In this document: positions 1 to 10,273 of the stretch, piece after piece | Layout: the number at the start of each line of letters is the position of its first letter | Numbering within the stretch: the stretch's first letter is position 1 | Assembly: GCA_958430865.1 (NCBI GenBank) | Contig: CAUDNR010000542.1 | Location: 1-28,131 of the forward strand | Direction of reading: 5' to 3' | DNA: 28,131 nt | Source: Entrophospora sp. SA101 | Lineage: Eukaryota > Glomeromycota > Glomeromycetes > Entrophosporales > Entrophosporaceae | The notes under the pieces: model-generated | What the model saw: the letters and a program-made list of their open reading frames with translations, nothing else | Database searches by the model: none | Told to the model about the DNA's origin: nothing | Position numbers and translations under genes: made by a program

Positions 1-72
<72 letters not shown>

Positions 73-90
73 AACAATAACAATAATAAT
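1..90. repeat. (AAC)n microsatellite inside the coding sequence
   Basis: Uninterrupted AAC trinucleotides fill about the first 70 bases and continue as AAC/AAT to about position 90. In the open frame this is a poly-Asn tract. Trinucleotide period keeps the frame when copy number changes. Confidence 0.9.
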
Positions 91-342
91 AAAACGCAAC
101 ATCAACAACAATTATCCTCCTCCTCTTCATTTTCCGTATCATCGTCCTCTTCCTCATCATCTTCATTAACATCAATACCACCATCAACTAATGACGATTC
201 ACAAGAAAGCAATGACAATAGAACATTTATAATTAATGCAGTATGTCGTGATGCTAAAATAAATCTTAAAGATTTTGAATTAGAATTTGCAGCAGATATT
301 TCTAGAACAATAGGTTATTTATTATGGCAAAAATTGTCCTAA
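1..342 (+). CDS. 3' end of a poly-Asn/Ser-rich protein of unknown function (5' truncated by window)
   Basis: Frame 1 is open from the first base to a TAA at 340-342. It encodes a run of roughly 30 asparagines from an AAC/AAT microsatellite, a short Gln patch, then a serine-rich low-complexity stretch (about residues 39-56). It ends in a more ordinary, conserved-looking tail of about 45 residues with D-rich and hydrophobic segments, finishing in GYLLWQKLS. The start lies outside the window. The low-complexity part is probably disordered. The C-terminal tail (from about FIINAVCRDAK) may be the end of a folded domain, but I do not recognise the family. The reading frame is supported by lack of stops across 113 codons in a 70%+ AT sequence and by typical codon use of the neighbouring intact genes. 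Confidence 0.6.
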
Positions 343-1384
343 TTATTGTAATTTATAAATAATATTGTAATTCAGGAATGACATAAATGATTATATTATT
401 ATTCGATGACCTTGTTATTGATGTTGAATATTAATATTAATTATTTAAATCATAAATAATAAATCATAAATAATTCAATTAATATATTTATAAGAAGGTC
501 CAATTTATAGCCGACTGCGAAAAAAATTTCCCGTCACAATCGTGTGCAACGGTGGGTCAATTGAAGTCCCTCTTACCAATATATTTCGGGCAGAATCAAC
601 ATCACAGTTCCAAGCATACTAATATTTTATGTAATCATTCAAAATTCGCTAACCTTCAATCTGCAATATGCTATTTGATGTTTGCTGACCACAAACGGCA
701 AATTGCAAAGGCTTGTGTCAACGAACTTTTTTAAACTGAATTTTTGGGTAAGATACGAAACATTATTATGTTTAAATTATTAATTGATTAAAAAAATTTG
801 TTTTTTCTTTACATAATTCATAGAATAAACAAAATAACATAAATAATGATAATTCTTTTTTTAAGATACATTAAAAAAATTTTGTTTGTTTTAAACCCCC
901 CACAATTCATCTCGGAAATCCCCACTAGTGTAACAATAATAACAATGTCCTTGAATTTATGGACATCAAGGAGACCCCATTTTTTTAAAGATTTTTTTAC
1001 TATGCTAAATGAGGAGAAAAAAAAATTGTTAGTGGGTTAATATCGATACTTTATAAACTAGCCTAAGATTTAAAAAAATCCTCTTGTTTTCCATTTGCAA
1101 AGAATTGTCTAATGATAACCGAAAGAAATCCAGTTTTCGAAAATTATCGAATAATAATAAATGGCTTGGCTAAGCACGAAAAATATGAAAAAAAAAAAAA
1201 AAAGAGTTGGTCGATTCTTTTAAGATTTATTGTCTTTTTTTTTTTAATTAACAAAGACAAGAATAAAGATTGAACTTTTGGTTGCGAAAAATAAATAAAT
1301 AAGTCTTCCATATTAACGAAAAACAACAAAAAAATTCATATAAAAAAATACCGTTTTTAATTAATTCGATTGTTTGTGCGACAG
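343..1384. other. Intergenic, no gene recognised
   Basis: AT-rich sequence with many A and T homopolymers (for example around 1188-1203 and 1230-1245). Short open frames here have no recognisable protein character and unbalanced codon use. A stretch at about 505-735 is somewhat richer in GC and could be an old repeat relic, but I could not find its ends. Confidence 0.5.
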
Positions 1385-2470
1385 GTTCCTCCTATAAATG
1401 AACATTTTGTCATGAATGCTTTCGGAGTTTCAAAATTTTCAACCGGAGAGGAATTGATTGTGCACATCGTTGCCTTTTATCCAAACAATTCTAACGTAAC
1501 AACAACCTTACAAAGGATCTAAATCAACAATTTGTTCACGTTACGGGAAACCTCATTCTCGTCGACGACACCGTTCAACCATGAAACTTTTAAGAGTGCG
1601 TATAATCTTTTTTTATCAGCACTAATGCATTTCTTTTTCTAATGATACCTCTCTCCAAATATCTGCAACAAATTTGAGGGTCCCGAAACTCGAAAATGAG
1701 GAAACAGAACCTCAGGCATTGTTGTGACCATGATTGCGATTGCAATTGGATTCCAATGGAAGGGATGAATCCAACATCACCATGAAAATTGGCTATGAAT
1801 ATTTTAATTCATCGGAAACTCCCATGGAATTCGAAATTACCATTCCATCACTAATAGTTTCTTGCTTCAAGCATCGTAACTCCGATAATAAATTTAAAAG
1901 AAAATAGTTCTTAATTACTGATTCGCATATGAAAATACAATTTTTTAAGGAAGTCTGGGCAATATAAAAAGGCAATGATTTCAATTTACTCATAAACTCT
2001 ACTCTCACAAATAAAACTATACCTTCGCAAGAAACCATTAATTTTGAGTATGCTTTACATGGTCAATGCTATTCCATATAAACCCCTTAAAAGAACTTGT
2101 AACATGTCTTTTGCCTAAAATACCAACACCGTCTACACTCAATAGCACTCTTACCCGATCCTGTCGTTGCTGAACAACTGATTCTTTGCTGTTTCTGGAA
2201 CAATAACACTAAACCATGATATCACCACAGGTGACTTCTTATATTTGCTGATCCTATAGCCGAGACTATCGTATGTGGTTGAAGTGATTATCCAATTAAA
2301 GCTGGAACCCCGTTTGCTAAAGTTTAAGCACCAGCGAAGTTACCTAATACATACGCTATTGAAGTTGTTGTTGGGATCCAGTTTTATAGGCTGTGGAGTA
2401 GTGTGGTTGTTGGTGATGCTGCACCTAAGGATTCATCTTCGCTACTATAATTTTTTGGTGATATAAAATT
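1385..2470 (+). pseudogene. Eroded coding-like sequence, family not identified
   Basis: This stretch is less AT-rich than its surroundings. On the plus strand it gives protein-like pieces broken by stops and frame changes: around 1450-1500 VHIVAFYPNNSN, around 1515-1580 DLNQQFVHVTGNLILVDD, around 2250-2440 fragments such as LPNTYAIEVVVG and VVVGDAAPK. The pieces lie in order but not in one frame, and no plausible introns join them. I infer one or more old inserted or duplicated genes. The product is not recognised. A minus-strand open frame at 1793-2038 overlaps and is probably a shadow. Confidence 0.3.
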
Positions 2471-2922
2471 ATACAAACATTATTTATATTTAAAATCAAT
2501 CTCAATTTTTATTACAACACAAGCAAAACAAAAATAAATAAACAATTATTTTATGTTCTAACAAAGACTCCTAATAAGTATTCACGAAAGAAGGAATAGA
2601 ATGACGTCTGATAAAAGAATAATAATAATCATGATACAAATACAAGTAATTTAAAGGCCTACAATCCAGTGCTGTCAAATTTTACAGCGGAATTTAGAAT
2701 TCAGGACACGTGTTCCGGTTAATAAAAATATTTGGTTGCATTTTGAAAAGTGACTAGGTTTCAACGAAACCGTGCTAAATGTAATATTAAAAATGTAAAG
2801 ATGCACCTACACGCATTTTGCAATCATTTTTGGAAATGCAAAAGTCTTTGGCTTTTTGCGCATAACTGGCTTTACGATCATAATAACTGATATCAATCGA
2901 TATTTTAAAATATAATAATATA

Positions 2923-3000
2923 ATATGGGGCATACTGCAACAAAACCAGACAAAGTGAATACCAATGTTCACTTTGGTTTTGTTGCAGTATGCCCCATAT
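2923..3000. repeat. Near-perfect palindrome (37/33-bp arms, 8-bp loop), MITE-like ends
   Basis: The left arm 2923-2959 starts ATATGGGGCATACTGCAACA and continues to GTGAA. The right arm 2968-3000 is its reverse complement except for a 4-base deletion. The loop is 2960-2967. The arm sequence recurs at the ends of two shorter elements in this window (14843-14938 and 27527-27634), so this is a fold-back derivative of the same MITE family. The flank 3001-3080 also shares short blocks (ATCACATTA, TTTTGATCCCTG) with the interior of the 27527 copy. It lies about 150 bp upstream of the CBS/PB1 start codon. Confidence 0.85.
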
Positions 3001-3152
3001 AAACAGTTGTGTGTATCACATTATATTTGTTACCATTGTAATCGTGTGATGTTTAATAATTTTGATCCCTGTAATTCACTTATCTGGCATGATTAGCTGA
3101 TTCTATATAAAAAAAATTTTTTTTTTAAATTATCAACGTTTCATTTAAAAAA

Positions 3153-5083
3153 ATGTCTCGTAAAACAAGAAAAAACAATTCACCAACACAACTTTCAACT
3201 CCTGTCTCAAGCCCAACTATGAATGATAACGTTAGTATTGATATTATTATTTTTTAAAATCTAAAAATGGATCCTTAATTAAAATTTTTATACAATAATA
3301 GACTTATCAAAAAAGACCTAACAGAAGAAATAATAGTAATCCTGTTAGACCAACAAATACCAAACCAAATGACACTGTTCGTTCATTAAAACTATCACCA
3401 GCTTTGACTGTCAGAGAAAGCATTTCAATTGTCGAAGCATCACAACTCATGGCTGCCAAACGTGCTGACTGTGTTTTGGTAATTGATGGAGAGGAAGCTT
3501 TATCAGGAATATTTACTACTAAAGATCTGGCTTTCAGAGTAGTAGGCGATGGCTTAAATCCAAGAACAACGGCTGTAAAACAAATTATGACAAACGATCC
3601 AATGTGTATCAGAGAGGATACATCAACTAATAATGCTCTTAGTACAATGCTTACACGAGGGTTTAGACATCTTGTATGTGAGACATTATTATTACTGCCA
3701 TTATCATTACTATGTTATAAGATTAACTAATTATATATAAAATCCTTTAGCCTGTGTGTAATGAAGAAGGAGATATAGTAGGAATTTTGGATATTACAAA
3801 ATGTCTGTATGAAACTTTAGAAAAATTAGAACATGCTTATGAATCTTCTAAAAAACTTTATGACGCTCTTGAAAATGTTGAGAGAGAATGGTCTAACCAG
3901 TCAACTTCAGTTTTACAATATATGTCAGTTTTAAGAGAGAAAATGGCATGTCCTGATCTGGCCACTGTGCTGGATGGTTCTCCACCTGTGCAAGTTGGTA
4001 CTAGAAATTCCGTTAGAGATGCAGCTAGATTAATGAGAGAGTATGGAACAACTGCCGTTTTGGTAATGGATGATCATAATATGATTGCAGGTATTTTTAC
4101 AAGTAAAGATATTGTTTTGAGAGTAATAGCTGCAGGTTTAGATTCTTCCACATGTGGCATTGCTAGGGTAATGACTCCTCATCCTGATACTGCTCCTCCA
4201 CGTACTAGTATCCTGGTTGCATTAAAAAAGATGTATGGTGCGTAATAATTATTTAAGATATTTATAAATTGTCAATGTGTTTTAATATTGTTAATATTTA
4301 AATGCATTTCAATAAAAATTATTATTATTATTATTATTATTTAGATGGTCATTATTTGAATTTACCAATTGTTGAAAATGGAATTATTTTAGGAATGGTT
4401 GATGTATTAAAATTAACATATGTTATAATGGAACAGGTAAATGATTAAAATAATAATAGTAATACATATATGCATTTATTAATTATTTGTTTTTAATTGT
4501 TAGATGTATTTAATGCAAGATCAAGAAAATGTTCCTGAACCAGGTGGTCCATTGTGGAATAAATTTTGGAATTCGCTTGCAAATGATGGAGATAACGAAT
4601 CATTCATTTCAGATTCAATAACACCATCACAAAGTGCCTCCAATGTCCCTCCTCAATCGCCACCTCATATGATTGGAACAGGTTACATTACTCCAATTTC
4701 AGAAATTCATCCTGGTGAATCGGCATCAGCAATTGATGATGGTTCCGCAATATCTTTCCCTCGTTGTCATGAAGAAAACTTTTTTACTTTCAAATTCAAA
4801 GCTCCAAATGGTAAGTCACATCGGTTTACTGTTGATTACACAAGCTTTGAAAATATTCTTTCAACTGTGACATCCAAGCTTCCATCAACCACCAAGGATT
4901 TCAGCATTTCTTATATGGATGAAGACAATGATTACGTTACAATGTCCTCTGATGATGATGTTTTTGATGCTGTTCGTATAGCACAACAACAAGGTCAAAG
5001 TAAGGTTGTTTTATACGTTCAAGAAAACAAAGATAAAAAGTCGCAACCAAAATCTCGTCCAAGTAAAATTAATGATGATGACT

Positions 5084-5117
<34 letters not shown>

Positions 5118-5277
5118 CGACGACTGTGATGATGAAACTTTAGTTGAAAAGAAAACGAAAAGAAAATTCAAGGATTCAAATGAACCAGCTTCAACCAATT
5201 TTTTAATGCCTAGTGTAGTTCTTTTTGCTACAGTAATAGTTTTAGGTGTATTCATATTGTTAAAACCTTCTAAATAA
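3153..5277 (+). CDS. Tail-anchored four-CBS plus PB1 domain protein (Mug70-like)
   Basis: Five exons join in frame: 3153-3230, 3302-3673, 3751-4237, 4345-4436 and 4504-5277. All introns are GT-AG, and the predicted protein is 600 aa. The basic N-terminus is followed by two CBS pairs (about residues 60-170 and 228-345), each with the GIFTTKDL / GIFTSKDI pattern that closes a CBS strand. A PB1 domain follows at about 435-516 (FTFKFKAPNGKSHRF ... YVTMSSDDDVFDA, with the acidic OPCA-type motif), then a poly-Asp tract (about 534-553). The last 25 residues hold one hydrophobic helix (about 577-596) followed by a short basic end, typical of a tail anchor. Fungal CBS/PB1 proteins such as S. pombe Mug70 share this order. 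CBS pairs usually bind adenosyl ligands and PB1 mediates dimerisation; the cellular role is not established. The gene appears intact. The start is the first in-frame ATG, and the short basic exon 1 splices cleanly into exon 2. Confidence 0.93.
5082..5130 (+). repeat. (GAT)n coding microsatellite, poly-Asp tract
   Basis: GATGAT repeats with a few GAC codons sit in the last exon of the CBS/PB1 gene between PB1 and the membrane anchor. They encode an almost pure run of aspartates. Copy number is likely to vary between strains without changing the frame. Confidence 0.9.
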
Positions 5278-5780
5278 ATTTTATTGTGATAATATTATTA
5301 TATTTAGAAGTTATAGAGAGATTTAATTTTTTTTATCGTCAATATATATATATTTATAGCATAAAAATTTGGTGGCTGGGAGATCATAACGGTTTCAAAA
5401 AAAAAAAAAAAAAAAAAATAGAGAAATAGTGTATTTAAAATATTAATTTAATTTTCTGTAAAAACTTTTTTATTCTTTTTTAATGTAATTATTTTGTTAT
5501 TATTATCTTTTTTAAAAAATATCACCTTCCATAAATTATTTCATCTGATAAAGCAAGTAAAATCAGCAATGATCTTTTTAGTGTTTTACTTAGATTAAAA
5601 ATGTAAAAAGATAAATCAATAATAATAATATTCATTATAATTATTGTAAAAAAAAACAAGATTGACTGTTATATGTCATATATCTAAAATCACTTTAACA
5701 AATATTTTTTATCCAATATACAAATAATTGATACTTGGCAAAAATTAAACCAAATGCATTACATTGAAATTTATATACTA
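5278..5780. other. 3' flank and intergenic, nothing recognised
   Basis: AT-rich sequence with an A-run of about 20 at 5398-5419 and TA repeats near 5341-5354. No coding character and no repeat boundaries were seen. Confidence 0.5.
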
Positions 5781-5804
5781 AAAGACCCTGTAGTAAATGA
5801 TTGG

Positions 5805-6050
5805 GCTGGTAGCTACCATTGCCGTAGTAAATAGCTATTGGTAGATACCGTTTGCCATAAATAGCTACTGGAGCCGCAAATAGCTACGATAATTATTGTC
5901 ATTAGTATTATTAGTCATATTAGCCACGGGAAAATTTTCTTGAATTATTTGTAACTAAATTTTTCAAGTTCATTTACAGTGAAATTATCCTATGGTAGTT
6001 ACCATTGTCGCAAATAACCAATTACGGCAATCGTCTTTAGACGTAATCAG
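5805..6050. repeat. Degenerate repeat with GGTAGCTACCATTG-type units
   Basis: The segment at about 5808-5840 (GGTAGCTACCATTGCCGTAG then AAATAGCTA) recurs in diverged form at about 5995-6035 (GGTAGTTACCATTGTCGCAA then ATAACCAATTACGG). AAATAGCTA also appears three times between 5829 and 5887. The core GGTAGCTACC is itself palindromic. It looks like a decayed repeat or MITE, but I could not define termini or a target duplication. Confidence 0.5.
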
Positions 6051-6325
6051 ATACAATCATTAGTAAACTCTGGTGAAACAAAAGGTAAATAAATATATTC
6101 TTTTTAGTCATGTTTCTAAAGCCCATCAATTAGAAAAGGATGGTTACTTGCTTGTGTGGATTGGTGGAATTTTATGCATAGCTCAATTGATAGGTGGGGA
6201 CATTTATTCGTTTTTAACGCAGATGAAACACATTTACATTTATTTTCTATTTTCAACAACAAGGATATTTAAATGATCAATCGAATAAATAAATAATAAT
6301 GAATGTATAGAAAAAGGGTCACGGG

Positions 6326-6470
6326 TAGGGTTGTTAATGGAACATAATGGGTTGGGTTGAGTTCATATTATAGTGGAGCAAGGGTTAACCTAACCCAACC
6401 CGGAGCAAAATATTTTATTATAACCCAGGTTTATGCCAGAAAATTATGCTCCATTTAACAATCCTCCCTA
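6326..6470. mobile_element. hAT-type MITE, 145 bp, with 8-bp target-site duplication
   Basis: The element begins TAGGGTTGTTAATGGAACAT. Its reverse-complemented right end begins TAGGGAGGATTGTTAAATGG, so the terminal inverted repeats match over about 25 bases with a 4-base and a 1-base gap. Immediately outside are identical 8-bp direct repeats GTCACGGG at 6318-6325 and 6471-6478. An 8-bp duplication with TAGGG/CAGGG-like ends is the signature of hAT-superfamily transposition. The interior has further short inverted blocks (GGGTTGGGTTGAG versus CTAACCCAACCC) and no coding capacity, so it is non-autonomous. The exact target duplication suggests a comparatively recent insertion. Confidence 0.85.
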
Positions 6471-6787
6471 GTCACGGGGTCCTGCTATCAGATTTTTCAA
6501 AAGTCCACCATACACAATAAAGTGATTTTATTAGAGAGAATTGGGGAAATAAATAAAAAATCCACTATAGACAAAATCCATTAATAATGAGCTTTGACTG
6601 TAATCTCATATAGGCAGGCATTTCAACTTCTTTATTAATACATCAAAATTATCTTGTTATATTCCTCAACACATGAACACTTGAATTTTATGGCAAAAAA
6701 GCTTATCACATCATCCACAACAGAATTACAGGGGATGCTAAAACAATAATTACGTATGGTGATGGAGGATTTTCAAGTAGTTCACAA

Positions 6788-7033
6788 TCATGCAGCATCA
6801 GCAGCGAAAAATTTGGCATAGGGTGTTAAAGAAAAGATGTCAAACACGTTTAGTTGATCAGTCATAATCTGTTCATTATGTAAAGGGTGGTTTAAAAGGA
6901 CATTGATGATTTGAATATGCAAGGCTATAATATATATGTCTAATAATTTTTGTACTTGTATTTGATGCCTGCGCCGTTTAATCAAATATATGACTAGGGA
7001 AGATGTTGATTTAGGGTCTAATAATAACCCCAC
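6788..7033 (-). pseudogene. Coding-like relic, family not identified
   Basis: An 80-codon open frame without its own ATG (it opens at a GTG) ends in a stop at 6788. The translation has balanced composition and protein-like segments (DPKSTSSLVIYLIKRRRHQI ... MTDQLNVFDIFSLTPYAKFF). I found no flanking exons that extend it. It may be a remnant of a repeated gene family or of a transposon. It could also be a chance open frame. Confidence 0.25.
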
Positions 7034-7147
7034 TTAGCTTATCTAGATTATTCATCAACTACGAATGAAAAGATAGGCGTAGCCCTTTATTGTATGTTCT
7101 AGTTGCAAGTTGTTATTTATCCAATCAAAGAAATTTTAGTGTTTTTC

Positions 7148-7316
7148 TAGTGATGATTCTGATTCTAACGATGATTCTAATACCTCAAATAGTGAATCAA
7201 GTCATGATTAAAGATAATAATGATGATGATGACGATAATAATAACTTAAAGACCCAAATACCAAGTCCATTATTAGACTACTCATCAACTACTAAAAAAT
7301 TTCATGATTATAAATA
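7148..7316 (+). pseudogene. Acidic/Asn-rich coding-like fragment, frame broken
   Basis: One frame reads SDDSDSNDDSNTSNSESSHD and stops. Another frame, beginning a few bases later, reads DNNDDDDDNNN, then LKTQIPSPLLDYSSTTKKFH and a stop at about 7314-7316. The two pieces look like one acidic C-terminus split by a frameshift or an unrecognised intron. A diverged copy of the last part (TAGATTATTCATCAACTAC) lies at about 7043-7061, suggesting local duplication. Function unknown. Confidence 0.25.
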
Positions 7317-7463
7317 ACATTCTTCTAAATTTAAATTTTTTAGATATAGAAAAGAGATTAATTTCATTATTATAATTATCAAATGTGTTATAAATATTAT
7401 ACAAATTATATTTTTATTATTATATCCTCAACATTTAATAAATTGAAACATTTTGTTATTATT

Positions 7464-7946
7464 TTAAAAAGTATTGTTCCTTTTTTGTTCCTCTAATTTC
7501 TTTCGTTCATGTTCTCGTTTTTCCTCTTGTTTAATAAAATCATCTCCAGTTAATCCACTCAAAAACTCTTCATAAAATGTATGTGGATGAGCTGCTGAAT
7601 CTCCTGATGCTGATAAACGTCTTACAATTGTAGAACGATAGACACTACCAAAGAAACCATAAATAAATAAATTAATATTATAAATATATGTATATAATAT
7701 ATATATATATATATACATATATACAATTTATTACTTTTTGTCTTCTCCCTCTATTTTTTCTTCGGGATGTTTTTTATAATTTTTATCATGTGAACCAGTA
7801 GTTTTTTCTTGATTTTCTGTTTGACCATATTTCAAATGACTTGAATTGTCATACTTGTCATTTTTACCAGAAGGTACACCAGCATAGTCAATTGGTGCTG
7901 TTGAAGCACTTTCTATCGGATCAATGGAAGGATTTATTCTTGACAT
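7464..7946 (-). CDS. Small hydrophilic protein of unknown function, two exons
   Basis: Exon 1 runs 7946 to 7735 and exon 2 runs 7644 to 7464. The GT-AG intron (7734-7645) contains a TA microsatellite. Together they encode 130 aa. The N-terminal half is polar and probably disordered (SRINPSIDPIESASTAPIDY, then K/E-rich). The C-terminal half contains a more conserved-looking block, RLSASGDSAAHPHTFYEEFL, followed by GLTGDDF, and ends in a Glu/Lys/Arg-rich helix (EEKREHERKKLEEQKR) that may form a short coiled coil. No signal peptide or membrane segment is visible. The splice phase (2/1) restores the frame exactly, giving an Asn at the junction. The family is not recognised. Confidence 0.7.
7680..7716. 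repeat. TA-rich microsatellite in an intron
   Basis: Alternating TA/ATATAT with TATATG interruptions lies inside the single intron of the small minus-strand gene. It is likely to be length-polymorphic. Confidence 0.8.
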
Positions 7947-8516
7947 TATTATTATTTAATTTTTTTACAAAAACAAATGCGATTTTTGAAATCGATTATT
8001 AATTGATCTTCATAAATAATTACGATCACGTCAATATGGCAATTTTCTCCTTTTTTATAAATATTTGATGTTGATCATGAGAATATGCATAAAATCATCA
8101 TCATATGCAAAAGGAATAATAAAGAATTATGAATAATAATAAATAAATAAACGGACTAGCGTTATTCTCGGAACAAAAAAAAAAATCGTTTTCTCCAAGT
8201 TTTATATTTTAAATAAATTATTATCACCAGAAAGATGTAATGAAATGTATAATAGCCAACAGCAAGGGTTCTACTCTCTTCCTTGCTGGACTTTACAGTT
8301 GGTCCAAAGTAGGACATGCACCCAAGGGAGCCAAACATAATAGTGTCACGTCATTGACATCAGTGTTGAAAATTCAGCGTGGGGAATGCGGGATGTAACA
8401 TTACACCAATCAAATTTTGGAAATAGTTTCTAAATTTGTACACGAAATTTCAACACCGAACTAAATGATTTGTAAATTTTAACTTATTGTATTATTATTT
8501 ATTTATAATTAAAGCA
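7947..8516. promoter_or_regulatory. Divergent intergenic region between the small gene and the amidase gene
   Basis: This region of about 570 bp separates two genes read away from each other, so it should hold both promoters. A small hairpin-forming inverted repeat (CAGCAAGG, 13-base loop, CCTTGCTG) lies at about 8261-8289, in a locally GC-richer segment (8255-8400). No known binding site is identified. Confidence 0.4.
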
Positions 8517-10022
8517 ATGAAAGTTGGTAAGAGTTAATTTGGTTAATTTGATTTTCTTTGTATGTTTATATGTTATATAGTTTTTGATAATATTATGTAA
8601 ATAGCATGTCTTCAGTTTAATCCTATACTTGAACAAGTAGAAAGAAATCAAAATTTTGCCTCCGAATTACTCTCGAGGTATATCAAACAAATTTTTTATT
8701 ATTGGTTTTTTATTTTTCAATTATTTTCCTAACAAAAATCTTATAATGTAGTTATGGTCCAGGTGAAATTGATATTTTGTTACTTCCAGAAATGGCCTTT
8801 ACAGGTATTTTTTGTTGGTCAGAAGATTTCTTTGAAAAAAAAAGTATCAATATTATCTTTATTTTTATAAGGATACGTTTTCACCAGTAAGGATCATATA
8901 AGACCATATCTAGAAGATGCAGAAACTGGCACCACAGTTCAATGGGCAAGATCCCAAGGTAAGCATATTTTTCATAGAAAGATACATATATATTAATTAA
9001 TTAACCAATGTGTGTTCAATCGTAATTAGTAACTTTGGTCCAACTACTATTTTCTTGACCCTAATTCAATTAAAGCAACAAGATTACAAGCGTTTGTTAT
9101 GGTAGGATATCCTCAAATAATTAAAGGTATTTATTTGTTTAAATTACAAATAGATCACATATTCACTTTTACACCTGTATATATTAATGCCTATCCTCAA
9201 TCTGAACACATTTTTATTTAGGAAAACCAGATAAATATTACAACAGTATTTGTTTAGTTGGTCGATCCGGTGAACTTATCACAACATATCAGAAAACACA
9301 TTTATACGAGACTGATGAGAATTGGGCTGAGGAAGGCCCAGGATTCAAATCATTACACATACCTACATTAGGAAAGGTTAGCAAATCTTCTTTTATTGAT
9401 TCAGAAATGGGCTTGTTGTTTTCTATATTCTTTTTTATTAAACTAATTGATTAAATTATTATTGAAGGTGGGCTTAGCAATTTGCATGGATCTGAACCCT
9501 TATAGATTCCAGGCTCCATCATCTGAATTTGAATTGGCTCGTTTTCATCTACGAGAAAAAAGTAAAATCATACTATGCTCAATGGCTTGGCTGAAATCAA
9601 GTGAATGTGTCAACAGTGAATTGTTATTGGATAGTTATGATGAACCAATCCATGATACTTCAAATATGAGATATTGGTGTTATAGATTACTACCATTATT
9701 TAACGATGAGGCTTTACAACAAAATGATGATGCTAATAATACTAGAGAATCTGAAAATGATAAAGTGTTGTTCGTTGTGTGTAATCGTACTGGAACTGAA
9801 AATGGTAATAGTAAAATCTTTTCCCCTTACAATCATGTGAAACAATCTCTAATTTTTATTAATTAAATAAATGTGTATGTGTGTGTGTGTGTATGTGCGT
9901 ACATAGGTTCATCATTCTGTGGGACAAGTAGTGTTATAATATTATCACCAAATACTTCAGCTGAATTATTAGGAGCATTGGAAGTTAACGAAGAAAATGT
10001 CCTTGTGGTTGATGTGCCATAA
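8517..10022 (+). CDS. Protein N-terminal amidase (Nta1-like, nitrilase superfamily)
   Basis: Eight exons join in frame: 8517-8526, 8605-8677, 8752-8804, 8872-8958, 9076-9126, 9222-9376, 9468-9804 and 9907-10022. They give 293 aa. The nitrilase triad is visible: Glu41 in LLLPEMAFTGY, Lys116 in TYQKTHLYETDE and Cys149 in GLAICMDLNPY. The segment YETDENWAEEGPGF and the HIRPYLE block are characteristic of the Nta1 branch. Nta1 deamidates N-terminal Asn and Gln, making secondary destabilising residues of the Arg/N-degron pathway. Yeast Nta1 is longer (457 aa), but many fungal and protist homologues are this size. The start MKVACLQFNP is the classic nitrilase first strand; the first exon contributes only three codons plus one base. 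No defects were seen. A relative acting on another amide cannot be excluded by sequence alone. Confidence 0.92.
9868..9900. repeat. GT dinucleotide repeat in the last amidase intron
   Basis: Alternating TG with a few interruptions (TGTATGTGTGTGTGTGTGTATGTGCGT) precedes the acceptor of the last intron of the amidase gene. It is a probable length-variable microsatellite. Confidence 0.8.
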
Positions 10023-10273
10023 TAACAACAATATGATTACTATTCATATTAATTAATTAAATTAATTAATTCTGTTTTGTTGTCATCTATTCATTAATTA
10101 AAGATTGTTGACTCATAATTTATTGTTCACTTTAAAATAAAAAATGACAATAGTCACACAAATGTACATGTGATGATGTTACACGTTTAGATTTCATTTA
10201 ATAATCCATTTCGTGAAAAATACAAGCCTGACAATATAAAATCATAAACATAAAAAAGGAAATAATTAGAAAC

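Noticed and set aside
846..1040. 64-codon plus-strand open frame
   Set aside because: Its composition follows the T and A runs, it has no recognisable motif, and no splice sites extend it.
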